Shown in pieces: positions 15,859 through 25,701 of a stretch of 64,000 nt of DNA (its first letter is position 1; every line of letters starts with the position of its first letter). The notes below the pieces were generated by a model. It was not told where the DNA came from, searched no databases, and was given only the letters and a program-made list of their open reading frames with translations. The stretch comes from CALOAD01 sp942491415 (lineage in GTDB: Bacteria; Cyanobacteriota; Vampirovibrionia; Gastranaerophilales; CALOAD01), in the NCBI GenBank assembly GCA_942491415.1, contig CALOAD010000014.1:1-64000 (forward strand), in the 5' to 3' direction. A program made the position numbers and the translations under genes.

Positions 15859-17415
15859 TCAACCTGCAACAATACTTTTGCCGTTTCTACGGAGGTCTGA
15901 AGCACCTTTTAAAGTAATATCATTTTGTAACTGTACACATTGTACACCACCAAAAAACATATTTAGCTTGTCGAACTTAACTATTTCCCAATCATTAGGG
16001 AGTAATTTTTCATTAACGACAAGGGGATATTCGTAAGAGAATTTATCGTCTTCCCAGTGGATACGAGGACTATGCAAGGCTGATTCAATGTCCTTTCCGC
16101 ATTTTACAATATTTATAAAAATATTTGCCAGAGAAGTTGCTATTCTTGATGCCCCGGGAGTACCCAAAGCAAGAATATCATTATTTGAAATAGCTATTGT
16201 TGGAGACATGCTGCTTACAAGGCGATTTCCCGGATCAAGAGCGTGGAAACCGAGAGGATTTAACTCTAATTCTCCAAGCACATTATCCATTACAATTCCT
16301 GTTCCTTCAATGCCTACACCTGAACCATACCCCATGCTCATTGTTATGCTGCAAGCATTTCCAAGGTCATCAATACAGCAAAGATGTGTTGTGTTTGAGC
16401 TTGATGAAATGTTTTTATATTTTTCAAGAATGTTCTCATCGCTAAGCATATTATAAAGTTTTTCTTCGTAGTCCATGCCTTCTTTAAAACAGGCAAATCG
16501 GTCTTGAAAAGCTGAATAGATTATTCTTCCCAGTTTTGAAACATTTTCAGGTGAATAATCTTCTATGCCGAGTTTTGATGCAACTTTTAAAATTTGAACC
16601 ATAGTTGATCCGCCTACAGAAGGAGGAGGGTTTGTATTAATTAAATAGTCGCCATATTTTACTTTTAAGGGGTTTCTTATGATTACATCGTAGGTTTCAA
16701 GGTCTTTTCTTGTGATAATTCCACCACCTGAAAGGACTTCGTCTGAAATACTTTTAGCTATATCTCCTTTGTAAATAACGCCAGAACCATATTGACCGAT
16801 AAGCTCAAAGGTATTGGCAATATCAGGATTCTTCATCAAATAACCTTTAGGTGGAACTTCACCTTTTTCAGTTGATAAGAGCTTTTTTGCATATTCAGTT
16901 TGCCAATGAAGTTTTTCAGCTGACAAAGAAAGCCAATATGCAACCGTAGCGTTTAAAGGCACACCTTTTATAGCATTTTCTGCCGGAGGTTTTAAAGACT
17001 CGGATAAAGGTATTCGTCCATAGTTTTTGGATACAAATTCCAATCCTTTTACAGTACCGGGAACGCCTATCGAGGAGTGTCCCGATATAACTTCTATACC
17101 TGTACCATAAGGTAGTTTAGTTGTTTTCATATTTTGACCAAATGCGCTCTTAGGAAGACCTTTTCCCGGCATGGCATCAAAAAAATCAATTATCTTTACA
17201 TCATCTGATCCCGCAGGTTTTACTGCTGCAAAACCGCCGCCGCCAATACTACACATTAAAGGGTTTGAAACCATCAAGTCAAAAGCTGCGCATACAGCAG
17301 CATCAAAAGCATTGCCTCCTGCTTCAAACACCTTTACGGCGGATTCACTTGCAGATGGAGTGCAACTTGCTACGGCTATTTTTTTAGGTTTTTGCAGATT
17401 ACTTGTTAATGACAT
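15859..17415 (-). CDS. ggt: gamma-glutamyltransferase
   Basis: A 518-residue Ntn-hydrolase that transfers or hydrolyses gamma-glutamyl groups of glutathione-type peptides. The N-terminal GGNAFDAAVCAAF segment, SIGGGGF (56-62), and the self-cleavage/nucleophile site NTTHLCCID (341-349, catalytic T342) are all present, as is MSPTIAI near the C-terminus. No signal peptide is visible (it starts MSLTSNLQKPKK), so it may act in the cytoplasm, unlike the periplasmic enzyme of E. coli. The small AtpZ-like gene follows immediately in the same transcript. Confidence 0.92.
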   Translation of the reverse strand: MSLTSNLQKPKKIAVASCTPSASESAVKVFEAGGNAFDAAVCAAFDLMVSNPLMCSIGGGGFAAVKPAGSDDVKIIDFFDAMPGKGLPKSAFGQNMKTTKLPYGTGIEVISGHSSIGVPGTVKGLEFVSKNYGRIPLSESLKPPAENAIKGVPLNATVAYWLSLSAEKLHWQTEYAKKLLSTEKGEVPPKGYLMKNPDIANTFELIGQYGSGVIYKGDIAKSISDEVLSGGGIITRKDLETYDVIIRNPLKVKYGDYLINTNPPPSVGGSTMVQILKVASKLGIEDYSPENVSKLGRIIYSAFQDRFACFKEGMDYEEKLYNMLSDENILEKYKNISSSSNTTHLCCIDDLGNACSITMSMGYGSGVGIEGTGIVMDNVLGELELNPLGFHALDPGNRLVSSMSPTIAISNNDILALGTPGASRIATSLANIFINIVKCGKDIESALHSPRIHWEDDKFSYEYPLVVNEKLLPNDWEIVKFDKLNMFFGGVQCVQLQNDITLKGASDLRRNGKSIVAG

Positions 17416-17474
17416 ATTTACAAATTTGTTTCTAGCTATAGTTTACCTGTATAATATCGTAAGAAAAACATTTT

Positions 17475-18773
17475 ATGAGAACAAGATTTTATATGTCACA
17501 AAATAATAACAACCAAAAATTATCGACAGCTTTAAAAGCTGTATCTTCTTTGTTAAATGCAGATCTTACCCCCCAAGAGACTTATTTTTCGGTATTAAGA
17601 GAATTTAAGAACTTTTTTGACTATGATTTTGCCCACGTTGTTTTTCTCGATGGAGAGGGCATTACCATAAAAGCTTCAAGTCAAAAAGAAAAAAATAATA
17701 GCTCTATAGCTTCTCAAGGGCTGTCATTAAGACAATTTATCAAAAACAAAAAAACATTGGTAAAAACAGCTAAAAGTACTGAAAAAAATATAGTTTCTGA
17801 AATTAACGAAAATCTCGATTTTGATTACTCCTTTATTGTAACGCCTTTGGCAATAAAATCTGTGCTTTTTGGCTTTATATTAGCAGTCAAGAAGGGGCTG
17901 AATCAATTTGATGATATTGATAAGTCGGTAGCAGAAGGTCTATCTTCTGCGATCTCTTATTCGGTGAAAGATGCCGAATTGAGTGACGTATTTCAAATGC
18001 AACTAAAAGCACTGCGAGAAAACATTGAAAAAAGAGCTGAAGCTTATGACGTGATAAAAGGTCAGAATGAAAAAATAGTCGAAGCCGACAAAGCTAAAAA
18101 TGAATTTCTTGCTAATATGTCACATGAGCTAAGAACGCCAATGAATGCAATTATAGGATTTTCAGAAGCTTTAAAACTGAAATTTTTTGGTCCTTTAAAC
18201 GAAAAGCAAGAAGAGTATGTAGAGGATATTCATACCAGTGGTCTTCATCTTTTAGGAATGATTAATGACTTGCTTGATATTGCCAAAATTGAAGCTAACG
18301 AAATGCGTTTAAATAAAGAGTTTTTTAATGTTTATCAAGTGACAAATGAATCTGTAAATATAATAAAAGCTCTTGCGAGTAAAAAAAATATAAATCTAGA
18401 AGTGACGTATGATTCGGAAGATATAAATATATGCGCCGATAAGCAAAAATACCAGCAAATACTTTACAATCTTTTTAGTAATGCTATTAAATTTACCGAT
18501 GAAGGCGGAAAAGTTAACCTGAATATAACCAACGACGAAGATTATATTTTTGTGACAATAAAAGATAATGGTATCGGAATCGACTCAAAGTATCACGGAA
18601 AAATCTTTGCCAAATTTCAACAAGTCGACAGTTCTTACACTCGAAAATATGGAAGCACGGGACTTGGTCTTGCTATTACAAAAGAGCTTGTTGAGTTACA
18701 CGAAGGTAACATCTGGCTTGAGAGCAGACTAAACGAAGGTACAAAATTCACATTTAAGCTTCCCAAAAAATAG
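17475..18773 (+). CDS. GAF-domain sensor histidine kinase (soluble)
   Basis: A 432-residue cytoplasmic kinase without membrane spans. An N-terminal GAF-like region (about 20-165) is followed by a coiled-coil linker, the HisKA dimer with phosphoacceptor H216 in NMSHELRTPMNAI, the N box LYNLFSNAIKF, and the G boxes KDNGIGI and GLGLAITKEL. A second in-frame ATG at 17493 is a possible start. The receiver gene begins nine bases downstream, so the two probably form a signalling pair. The ligand of the GAF domain is not known. It is divergent from ggt. Confidence 0.9.
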   Translation: MRTRFYMSQNNNNQKLSTALKAVSSLLNADLTPQETYFSVLREFKNFFDYDFAHVVFLDGEGITIKASSQKEKNNSSIASQGLSLRQFIKNKKTLVKTAKSTEKNIVSEINENLDFDYSFIVTPLAIKSVLFGFILAVKKGLNQFDDIDKSVAEGLSSAISYSVKDAELSDVFQMQLKALRENIEKRAEAYDVIKGQNEKIVEADKAKNEFLANMSHELRTPMNAIIGFSEALKLKFFGPLNEKQEEYVEDIHTSGLHLLGMINDLLDIAKIEANEMRLNKEFFNVYQVTNESVNIIKALASKKNINLEVTYDSEDINICADKQKYQQILYNLFSNAIKFTDEGGKVNLNITNDEDYIFVTIKDNGIGIDSKYHGKIFAKFQQVDSSYTRKYGSTGLGLAITKELVELHEGNIWLESRLNEGTKFTFKLPKK

Positions 18774-18781
18774 GCTAAATA

Positions 18782-19156
18782 ATGAAAAAAACAATCCTTA
18801 TTGCAGAAGATAACGAAATTAACATGAAACTTATGAGGGATATTTTAAAATCTCAAGGATACGATATTCTTGAAGCTTATGATGGAGAGCAAGCTATAGA
18901 TTTGGCTATAGAAAATAAAAAAACTATAGATCTTGTTTTGATGGATATACAACTTCCTAAGCTTAGTGGACTTGATGCTATAAAAGCACTAAAAGAAAAT
19001 AAAGGTACCAAAAACCTTTTAATATTTGTAGTTTCAGCACATGCAATGTCTAAAGACATAGAAAATGCTAAAAAAGCCGGTTGTATAGAATATATAACGA
19101 AACCCATTAACCTTGTTGAATTCATCAATAAAGTTAATTCTTATTTGCAAAGTTAA
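18782..19156 (+). CDS. single-domain response regulator (CheY/DivK-like)
   Basis: A 124-residue stand-alone receiver. The acidic pocket is E9/D10, the phosphorylated aspartate is D55 in LVLMDIQLP, and the conserved lysine is in ITKPINL. No output domain is present, so it probably works by protein-protein contact or as a phosphorelay intermediate with the kinase just upstream. Confidence 0.9.
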   Translation: MKKTILIAEDNEINMKLMRDILKSQGYDILEAYDGEQAIDLAIENKKTIDLVLMDIQLPKLSGLDAIKALKENKGTKNLLIFVVSAHAMSKDIENAKKAGCIEYITKPINLVEFINKVNSYLQS

Positions 19157-19262
19157 AATTAGTATGCTATTTCAACTATTCTCCACCTAAACAACCCTTT
19201 AGATGAATAGGTTTTTTTCTAGTTAGTTATTAATATTTTTTGATTAATATTTTGAGGTTATT

Positions 19263-20210
19263 ATGGTCAAAAAATATCTAATAACAGGTGGCGCTGGTTT
19301 TATAGGAGGTCATTTGGTTAAAGAACTCTTGAAATCGTCAAGTGTTACTTGCATTGATAACTTTAATGATTATTATGACCCTAAAATTAAAATAAAAAAT
19401 ATTGAAGAATTTTTGAATAATCCTAATTTTAGCCTTTATAAGATTGATATAACCGAAAAAGACCATCTTGAAAAAGTTTTTAATCCTGATATTGATTGCG
19501 TAATCCATTTGGCAGCACTTGCAGGAGTAAGACCCTCTCTTGATAAACCTGATGAGTATTTCAAAGTTAACGTACAGGGGACTTTAAATATTTTAGAGCA
19601 ATGTCGGATAAATAATATAAAAAAAGTTGTATTTGCATCTTCCAGCTCTGTATACGGCAAAAGAAAGTTAGAGCCTTTCAATGAAAATATGATTGTTAAT
19701 CAGCCAATATCTCCTTATGCAGCGTCAAAAGCTACAGGAGAGCTTTTATGCCATACTTTCAGCCATTTATATGATCTGCAAATTAATTGTCTTAGATTTT
19801 TTACTGTTTATGGACCAAGACAAAGACCCGATCTTGCGATCAATAAATTCACCCGAAAAATCAATGCAGATTCAATCATTACAATGTTTGGTGATGGAAA
19901 ATCAAAGAGAGACTATACCTTTATAGACGATATAATCAGTGGAATTATTGCAGCTATTGATTATGACAAAACAAAATTTGAAATTTTTAATCTGGGAAAT
20001 GGTAAGGGGGTAAGTTTAATTAATATGATAAATACTATTGAAAAAACGCTTAAGAAAAAAGCTCAAATAAAAGTATCCGAGCATCAAGCAGGAGATCTAC
20101 CTTACACATTGTCAGACATTACAAAAGCTCAAAAATTATTAAACTATAACCCATCGACATCATTTGATGTCGGGATTCAAAAATTTGTAGATTGGTATAA
20201 AAAGGAATGA
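19263..20210 (+). CDS. NAD-dependent sugar-nucleotide epimerase (UDP-glucuronate 4-epimerase-like)
   Basis: A 315-residue short-chain dehydrogenase of the extended type. NAD binding is shown by ITGGAGFIGGHL (about 8-19); the catalytic motif is the serine of SSSSVYG with the tyrosine and lysine of SPYAASKATGE. The FNDYYDPKIK and RFFTVYGPRQRPD segments match UDP-glucuronate 4-epimerases. It would supply an activated uronic acid or hexose for surface polysaccharide. GAGG precedes the ATG at good spacing. No glycosyltransferases are adjacent. Confidence 0.88.
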   Translation: MVKKYLITGGAGFIGGHLVKELLKSSSVTCIDNFNDYYDPKIKIKNIEEFLNNPNFSLYKIDITEKDHLEKVFNPDIDCVIHLAALAGVRPSLDKPDEYFKVNVQGTLNILEQCRINNIKKVVFASSSSVYGKRKLEPFNENMIVNQPISPYAASKATGELLCHTFSHLYDLQINCLRFFTVYGPRQRPDLAINKFTRKINADSIITMFGDGKSKRDYTFIDDIISGIIAAIDYDKTKFEIFNLGNGKGVSLINMINTIEKTLKKKAQIKVSEHQAGDLPYTLSDITKAQKLLNYNPSTSFDVGIQKFVDWYKKE

Positions 20211-20316
20211 ATGATTAAGCTCTTGCCTTTTTATAAAAAAGCATTATTATAGAAGTTATATAAATACTAAATCAATATTTTTAAATTTTAATATTTAATT
20301 TAGCAAGGAGGATTCA

Positions 20317-20748
20317 ATGCAAAATCAATATTTAGTAGTAGCTGAGAACATAACTTACAAAAATAACAAACTAAGTTGTATCAATATTTTCGATCAATTT
20401 GTAGCAGTAAAATTGCCCGCAGAATTCACTTTTGATCTTGCCGTGATTTGTGGTCCCGGATGGGAACCCGGCAAATATAATGTAAAAATACAAGCTAAAA
20501 CAACAGAAACAGACCTTGCCAGCGTGGGAAATCTTGAAGTGGATATTCCACATGATAACTTTGTTTATAATGCATTGGCTCCGAATTTAAAAATAACTTT
20601 AGGACCAAATGTAAAAAGTATCACATTTGTCGTCAGCAAAAATGATGATGTTGTGATAAAAAGAAATTACCCCGTAAGCGCACTTCTTACTGCTACTGTA
20701 GCTCCTACGCAAGAGCAACCTAAAGAAGAAAAGCCTCAAGAAGGTTAA
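20317..20748 (+). CDS. DUF6941-like protein
   Basis: A 143-residue beta-rich soluble protein with a strong AAGGAGG site seven bases before the ATG. The opening LVVAENITYKNNKLSCINIFDQF, in which a short strand is followed by a gene-like NIFD turn, resembles the DUF6941 family, whose function is not established. The last 20 residues are a charged, proline-rich tail (EEKPQEG). The next gene starts nine bases downstream, so they may be co-transcribed. Confidence 0.6.
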   Translation: MQNQYLVVAENITYKNNKLSCINIFDQFVAVKLPAEFTFDLAVICGPGWEPGKYNVKIQAKTTETDLASVGNLEVDIPHDNFVYNALAPNLKITLGPNVKSITFVVSKNDDVVIKRNYPVSALLTATVAPTQEQPKEEKPQEG

Positions 20749-20757
20749 AGCTTAAAA

Positions 20758-21783
20758 ATGCAAAAATATAAAGTTGCTTTTTTTGACGTAAAAGATTTCG
20801 AAAAAGATTATATATTAAATAATAAACCTGAAGAGTGTGAATTTCAGTTATTTGCTGATTGTTTTCATACTTTTATGGAAACAAAATCAGATGAAGTGAA
20901 AGATATTGATATTTTATCAATTTTCACTTCATCCAGAGTTATGAAAGAAGATTTGCAAAAGTTTTCAAATTTAAAACTAATTGCAACAAGGTCAACTGGT
21001 TATAGTCACGTTAATATCGATCTTTGCGCTCAAGAAGAAATCCCTGTTGTAAATGTTCCTAAATACGGTAATTGCACGGTTGCCGAATTTGCTTTTGGGT
21101 TGCTTTTAGATGTAGCACGAAAAATAAATGTGGCACACAAAGACTTGCAAAAAGGAATAATCAACGCTCATCAATATATAGGCATTGATTTATTCGGTAA
21201 GACTATAGGAATAATAGGTACAGGTGCAATAGGTGCTCATACAATACAAATAGCTAACGGTTTTGGTATGAATATAGTAGCTTTTGATCCTTATCCTAAA
21301 TCAGAACTGGTAGAAAAATACAATGTTCAATACTTAGAGCTGGATGAGCTTTTAGCCAAGTCGGATATAATAAGTTTACACGCTCCTTCTACCAAGGAAA
21401 ATAAACATATGATTAATGATGAGTCTTTTGCCAAAATGAAAGACGGTGTCATTATAATAAATACCGCACGGGGTGAAATTATGGACACTACAGCCCTTTA
21501 TAAAGCACTGCTCAGCAAAAAAGTTGCAGCTGCGGGGCTTGATGTGGTGGAATGCGAAGAAATCTTGATGCAAGAAGATAAATATATAACTAAAGTAGAC
21601 TGTATTAAACCCGAGTGTTTGACAAAAACACTAATAAATCATAAACTTCTTGATTTTCCAAACGTTGTAATAACTCCTCATGTTGCCTATGACTCGATAG
21701 AGGCAGTGAACAGAATTTTGGAAACCACTATAGATAATATCAAAGACTTTATTCAAGGAAAAACTATTAATAGAGTGAATTAG
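20758..21783 (+). CDS. D-2-hydroxyacid dehydrogenase (D-lactate dehydrogenase-like)
   Basis: A 341-residue NAD-dependent dehydrogenase. The Rossmann loop is IGIIGTGAIGAH; the active-site arginine is in NTARGEIMDT and the histidine in ITPHVAYDS, with the conserved NVPKYGNCTVAEFA before the coenzyme domain. The order matches D-lactate/D-isomer 2-hydroxyacid dehydrogenases; pyruvate reduction during fermentation is a plausible but unproven role. There is an insertion around DKYITKVDCIKPECL not common in the family core. Confidence 0.85.
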   Translation: MQKYKVAFFDVKDFEKDYILNNKPEECEFQLFADCFHTFMETKSDEVKDIDILSIFTSSRVMKEDLQKFSNLKLIATRSTGYSHVNIDLCAQEEIPVVNVPKYGNCTVAEFAFGLLLDVARKINVAHKDLQKGIINAHQYIGIDLFGKTIGIIGTGAIGAHTIQIANGFGMNIVAFDPYPKSELVEKYNVQYLELDELLAKSDIISLHAPSTKENKHMINDESFAKMKDGVIIINTARGEIMDTTALYKALLSKKVAAAGLDVVECEEILMQEDKYITKVDCIKPECLTKTLINHKLLDFPNVVITPHVAYDSIEAVNRILETTIDNIKDFIQGKTINRVN

Positions 21784-21855
21784 ACACTAAGACGATAAGA
21801 GCTGATAGATTCTTTCCTAAAATACTAGTGTATTAATTTATGAGCGTTTATTTAA

Positions 21856-22509
21856 ATGTCTAAAATAAAGATGTTTTTAGTTATCCTTCTTGCTTTTTTT
21901 ATCGTGTCAATTTTTTATATTGCTGCTACATCAGGTATTTCACTGGAAAATGCTCAACAGATTATTAAAGACTTCAAATTTCTCGCTCCTGTGGTATTTA
22001 TTGTCTTATATTCAATCGCTCCGGTGTTTTTTATTCCAATAACACCTTTATCCGTAACGGCAGGAATTTTGTTCGGGCTTTGGTATGGTACATTTTTAAC
22101 TACAATAGGGGCTTCTATAGGAGCTTGTATTGCTTTTTTGGTGAGTAGATATTTAATGAAAGAATGGGTCGACCATAAAAGCCCCGCAAGAGTTATGTTG
22201 GTGCAGGAAAAAGTACAAAAAGAAGGTTGGAAATTCATTGCAATATCAAGGGTTACGCCTATCTTTCCTTTTAATGTTCAAAATTATGTTTTTGGACTCA
22301 CCAATATAAGTTTCAAAACCTTTTTATTAACTACACTTTATAGCGTAATTCCGGGGTCTTTTGTATATGTATATCTTGGTTATACAGGAAAAAGTATTAT
22401 GTCGGGAGATCCTAATGCAATGAGTAAATTATTTGTAGCTATTGTATTTATTATACTCAGTGCAGTTTTGCCGTTTATTATAAAAAAATATAAGCATCGA
22501 AAAGCTTAG
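21856..22509 (+). CDS. TVP38/TMEM64 (DedA superfamily) membrane protein
   Basis: A 217-residue protein with about six hydrophobic stretches. The family core FGLWYGTFLTTIGASIGAC and the re-entrant SRVTPIFPFNVQNYVFGLT segment are clear. Members are thought to take part in lipid scrambling or membrane homeostasis; a specific role cannot be given. No obvious ribosome binding site precedes the ATG. Confidence 0.85.
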   Translation: MSKIKMFLVILLAFFIVSIFYIAATSGISLENAQQIIKDFKFLAPVVFIVLYSIAPVFFIPITPLSVTAGILFGLWYGTFLTTIGASIGACIAFLVSRYLMKEWVDHKSPARVMLVQEKVQKEGWKFIAISRVTPIFPFNVQNYVFGLTNISFKTFLLTTLYSVIPGSFVYVYLGYTGKSIMSGDPNAMSKLFVAIVFIILSAVLPFIIKKYKHRKA

Positions 22510-22641
22510 GCGAATTTTTAAAACACTCTTATTATTGAACTTGAACTCTACCAAAGTACTTGCCGAAGGTGAAATGAATTATTAATTTTCATTATTTTAG
22601 ACCGTTTTAGCTCGTGATATAATTTTTGAAACGGTGAGAAA

Positions 22642-24420
22642 ATGAAAAGAATAAAACAGCTTTCTGATAATTTAATAAACCAAATTGCAGCAGGTGAAGT
22701 GATCGAACGACCATCATCTGTTGTAAAAGAACTTATCGAAAATTCAGTAGATGCCGGTGCGAAAAAAATTGAAATAGAAATATCTAACGACTGCAAAAAT
22801 ATTCGTGTAGCCGATAATGGTAATGGTATTCATAAAGACGACATAATTATGGCGTTCTCCCGGCATGCAACAAGTAAAATATCCGAACAAGAAGATCTTT
22901 GGAATATTTCAACATTAGGATTCAGAGGAGAAGCCCTCGCCAGTATAATTTCGATCGCAAAAGTTATTTGCACTACAAAAACCGAAGAGTCTGAAAACGG
23001 AACCAAAGTGGAATGCGAAAATTCCAACGTAAAAACAACGGAAGTTGGTTGCGCAAAAGGCACGATAATGGAGGTTAAAAACCTTTTTTACAATACTCCC
23101 GTAAGATTGAAATTTTTAAAACGACCACAAACGGAATATTCTAATATTATAGAAACCGTTCAAAATATAGCGATTTCACACCCTGAAGTTGCTTTTGTGC
23201 TTATAAACAAAGGATATACCTCATTAAGAACAAGCGGAACAAGTGAAGTTGAAACCGCTATAAGTGAAGTCTATTCAAATGACCTTATAAAAGATCTTGC
23301 TAAAATTGACAAGCAAGATGCACTTTCGAACCTTTCGGCTACAGGGTTTACAAGCAATCCTGATTTTACACGATCTAATAAAAAGGCTATTTATTTGTTT
23401 GTAAATGGAAGAACCGTAAAATGCCCTGTAATGCTTAAAGCCATTGATAACGCCTATAAAGATCTCATCCCTTCAGGTAGACACCCTTTTACCGTGATTA
23501 ACTTATCTTTGCCTACTGATGAAGTTGATGTAAATGCACATCCCACAAAAAAAGATGTGAGGTTCACCAACCCTAATCAAATCTATGGGTTTATTTACGG
23601 ATCAATTAAATCGGCTTTGGAAATTTCTATCAGCAAAAAACCTGAAGTTCTTTCAGCACAAATGATAAAAGAAGAAGGTTCAATGGAAAGAACTTCTACT
23701 CAATCAGTGTCCTTTGTCAGTCACAATGATAAACAAGATCACTTTGTGGATTTCAAAAGGATCCAAACAAATATTCAAAATGCCAACGAATTTTATAAAC
23801 CAATTGAAAAACAAATAAATATTGAACTTGATGCATCTGAACAGGAAGAAACCGTTGATAAGCCAAAAATTATAGGGCAATTATTTAATACTTATATCTT
23901 AATTGAACACAATAAAGGGCTTCAGGTTATCGACCAACATATTGCACATGAAAGATATTTATATGAAAAATTACAAAATGCAGAAGATTTTGCTTCTCAA
24001 TTGATTTTTACATCTGAAGCGATAGAACTTGAATCCACTGATATAGATTTGATTCAAAATAACAAAGAATTATTGCAAAAATATGGTTATATAATCGAAA
24101 CAGCCAATGATTCAGGGGTTATGTTCAAACAAGTTCCGCAAATCATTGCAAAGAAAAATCCGGAACAGACTATAAACGATCTTTTGGATGCGTTAAAAGG
24201 TTCTTTGGATTCAATAGAGAATGAAATTATAAAAACTACAGCGTGCAAAGCTGCTGTAAAAGCGGGAGAAAAGCTTTCTATATGGCAAATGGAAGAACTT
24301 ATCATTAATTGGCAAAAAACAAAGTATCCAAAAACCTGTCCTCACGGTAGAGTTATAAGTCATATTATTCCATCCAAAGATATAGCAGCCTTTTTTGGAA
24401 GACCTGACGTTAATGTATAG
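22642..24420 (+). CDS. mutL: DNA mismatch repair protein MutL, endonuclease type
   Basis: A 592-residue MutL. The N-terminal GHKL ATPase shows NQIAAGEVIERP, ELIENSVDAGA, DNGNGI and GFRGEAL. The C-terminal domain carries the nicking-endonuclease motif DQHIAHERYLYE and the associated ACKAAVKAG and CPHGR zinc-site motifs, so it is the PMS2/Bacillus-type enzyme used where MutH is absent. MutS is not in the window. Confidence 0.95.
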   Translation: MKRIKQLSDNLINQIAAGEVIERPSSVVKELIENSVDAGAKKIEIEISNDCKNIRVADNGNGIHKDDIIMAFSRHATSKISEQEDLWNISTLGFRGEALASIISIAKVICTTKTEESENGTKVECENSNVKTTEVGCAKGTIMEVKNLFYNTPVRLKFLKRPQTEYSNIIETVQNIAISHPEVAFVLINKGYTSLRTSGTSEVETAISEVYSNDLIKDLAKIDKQDALSNLSATGFTSNPDFTRSNKKAIYLFVNGRTVKCPVMLKAIDNAYKDLIPSGRHPFTVINLSLPTDEVDVNAHPTKKDVRFTNPNQIYGFIYGSIKSALEISISKKPEVLSAQMIKEEGSMERTSTQSVSFVSHNDKQDHFVDFKRIQTNIQNANEFYKPIEKQINIELDASEQEETVDKPKIIGQLFNTYILIEHNKGLQVIDQHIAHERYLYEKLQNAEDFASQLIFTSEAIELESTDIDLIQNNKELLQKYGYIIETANDSGVMFKQVPQIIAKKNPEQTINDLLDALKGSLDSIENEIIKTTACKAAVKAGEKLSIWQMEELIINWQKTKYPKTCPHGRVISHIIPSKDIAAFFGRPDVNV

Positions 24421-24567
24421 CCTTTATTGAACTTTGCGACTTTATAAGTTATGATAGACAAGACTATACCGATGCAAAAAATAATCAGGAAAATAAAACA
24501 ATTTTGCAAGTCGGTATGCGTGAGCAGAGAGCGACATTTTCAGAAAATGCGACCGCATCGGATTTTC

Positions 24568-24594
24568 TTGAAAACTAACTCATTTGGGTATAAT
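24568..24594 (+). promoter_or_regulatory. promoter of rsgA operon
   Basis: A consensus -10 TATAAT lies at 24589-24594, with TTGAAA at 24568-24573 as the best -35, although the 15-base spacer is short. It would drive rsgA, the prenyl synthase and the DUF212 gene, which overlap each other. Confidence 0.45.
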
Positions 24595-24624
24595 AGGATT
24601 TAATAAAGTTAAATAAAAGGTTAT

Positions 24625-25701
24625 TTGAATTTGATCGGTATAATAATAAAGATTCATTCAGATTTTTACTACGTTAAAGTCGCTGAAAATCTTATTGAAT
24701 GTAAAGTTAGAGAAATTTTAAAAAAAGAACATATCGATGTATATGTTGGCGATAAAGTCTGTTTGGAAGAATTTTGTTCTGAGTCTAATCAAGCTGTAAT
24801 TACAAAGGTTTTAGAACGTAAAAATTTCATTAAAAGACCTGCAATTGCTAATATAGACCAAATTGTTGTAGTTACAACCCTTAAAGACCCTTATGTAGAC
24901 TTTACTCAACTGGACCGTTATCTTTCTTATGCAAAATTGCATTCAATACCTGCTATTATTTGCGTTAATAAATCTGATTTATTAAAATCCGAAAAGGAGA
25001 AAGAGTCTTTAAAATCTGTTTACGAACCTTTGGGATATAAAATAATATTTACTTCTGCCATTAAAAAAACAGGTATTGAAGATCTTGAACAAGCTTTAAG
25101 GCAAAAAATATCAGTTCTTTGCGGATCCTCAGGGGTTGGAAAATCCAGCATATTAAATGCAATACATCCTCAGCTTCATCTGAAAACAAGACAAATAAGT
25201 AAAAAAACAAAAAAAGGAACTCATACAACACGTCATACAGAGATCATAGAAGTAAAATTAAACAATGAAACTTTACAAGTAGCTGATACTCCGGGATTTA
25301 GTTATTTAAAATTTGATAATACCATGCCGGAAAAAATAAAGGATCTTTTCGCAGAAATAAAAGAGTTGTCTATTTCTTGTCACTTCAATAATTGCCTACA
25401 TATAGAAGAAACTGATTGTAATGTTTTAAACAATATTGATAATATTTCGAAAAGCCGTTATGAAAGCTATAAAGCTTTTATTAAAGAGGCTATCGAATAT
25501 AAAGAAAAAATGCAAAAAAGCAGTCATAAAGAAAAAAAGGGATTCAAAACTCTTGATTCTCAATCTGATGAAAAACTTAAAATTGCTAAATTAGGTATAA
25601 AAGCAAGAGAAAAATCGAGAAAAAATAAAAAACAAAAATTAACTAATATTTCAACATTACAAGAAGCGTATTATAATAATGAAAATGAATTTGATATTTA
25701 G
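24625..25701 (+). CDS. rsgA: ribosome small-subunit-dependent GTPase RsgA
   Basis: A 358-residue circularly permuted GTPase that checks 30S maturation. An N-terminal OB fold is followed by the motifs in permuted order: CVNKSDL (G4), CGSSGVGKSS (G1), the TTRHTE switch and DTPGF (G3). The C-terminal zinc site is CHFNNCLHIEETDC. The start is TTG at 24625. A basic, disordered-looking tail of about 70 residues after the zinc domain is longer than usual. Its TAG overlaps the GTG start of the next gene by one base. Confidence 0.93.
   Translation: MNLIGIIIKIHSDFYYVKVAENLIECKVREILKKEHIDVYVGDKVCLEEFCSESNQAVITKVLERKNFIKRPAIANIDQIVVVTTLKDPYVDFTQLDRYLSYAKLHSIPAIICVNKSDLLKSEKEKESLKSVYEPLGYKIIFTSAIKKTGIEDLEQALRQKISVLCGSSGVGKSSILNAIHPQLHLKTRQISKKTKKGTHTTRHTEIIEVKLNNETLQVADTPGFSYLKFDNTMPEKIKDLFAEIKELSISCHFNNCLHIEETDCNVLNNIDNISKSRYESYKAFIKEAIEYKEKMQKSSHKEKKGFKTLDSQSDEKLKIAKLGIKAREKSRKNKKQKLTNISTLQEAYYNNENEFDI

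Noticed and set aside
16088..16456. A 122-codon plus-strand frame inside ggt
   Set aside because: It is antisense to a complete, well-conserved gamma-glutamyltransferase; a shadow frame.
24451..24606. A frame of about 50 codons before rsgA
   Set aside because: It overlaps the consensus -10 element of rsgA, has no clear binding site and no recognisable sequence.
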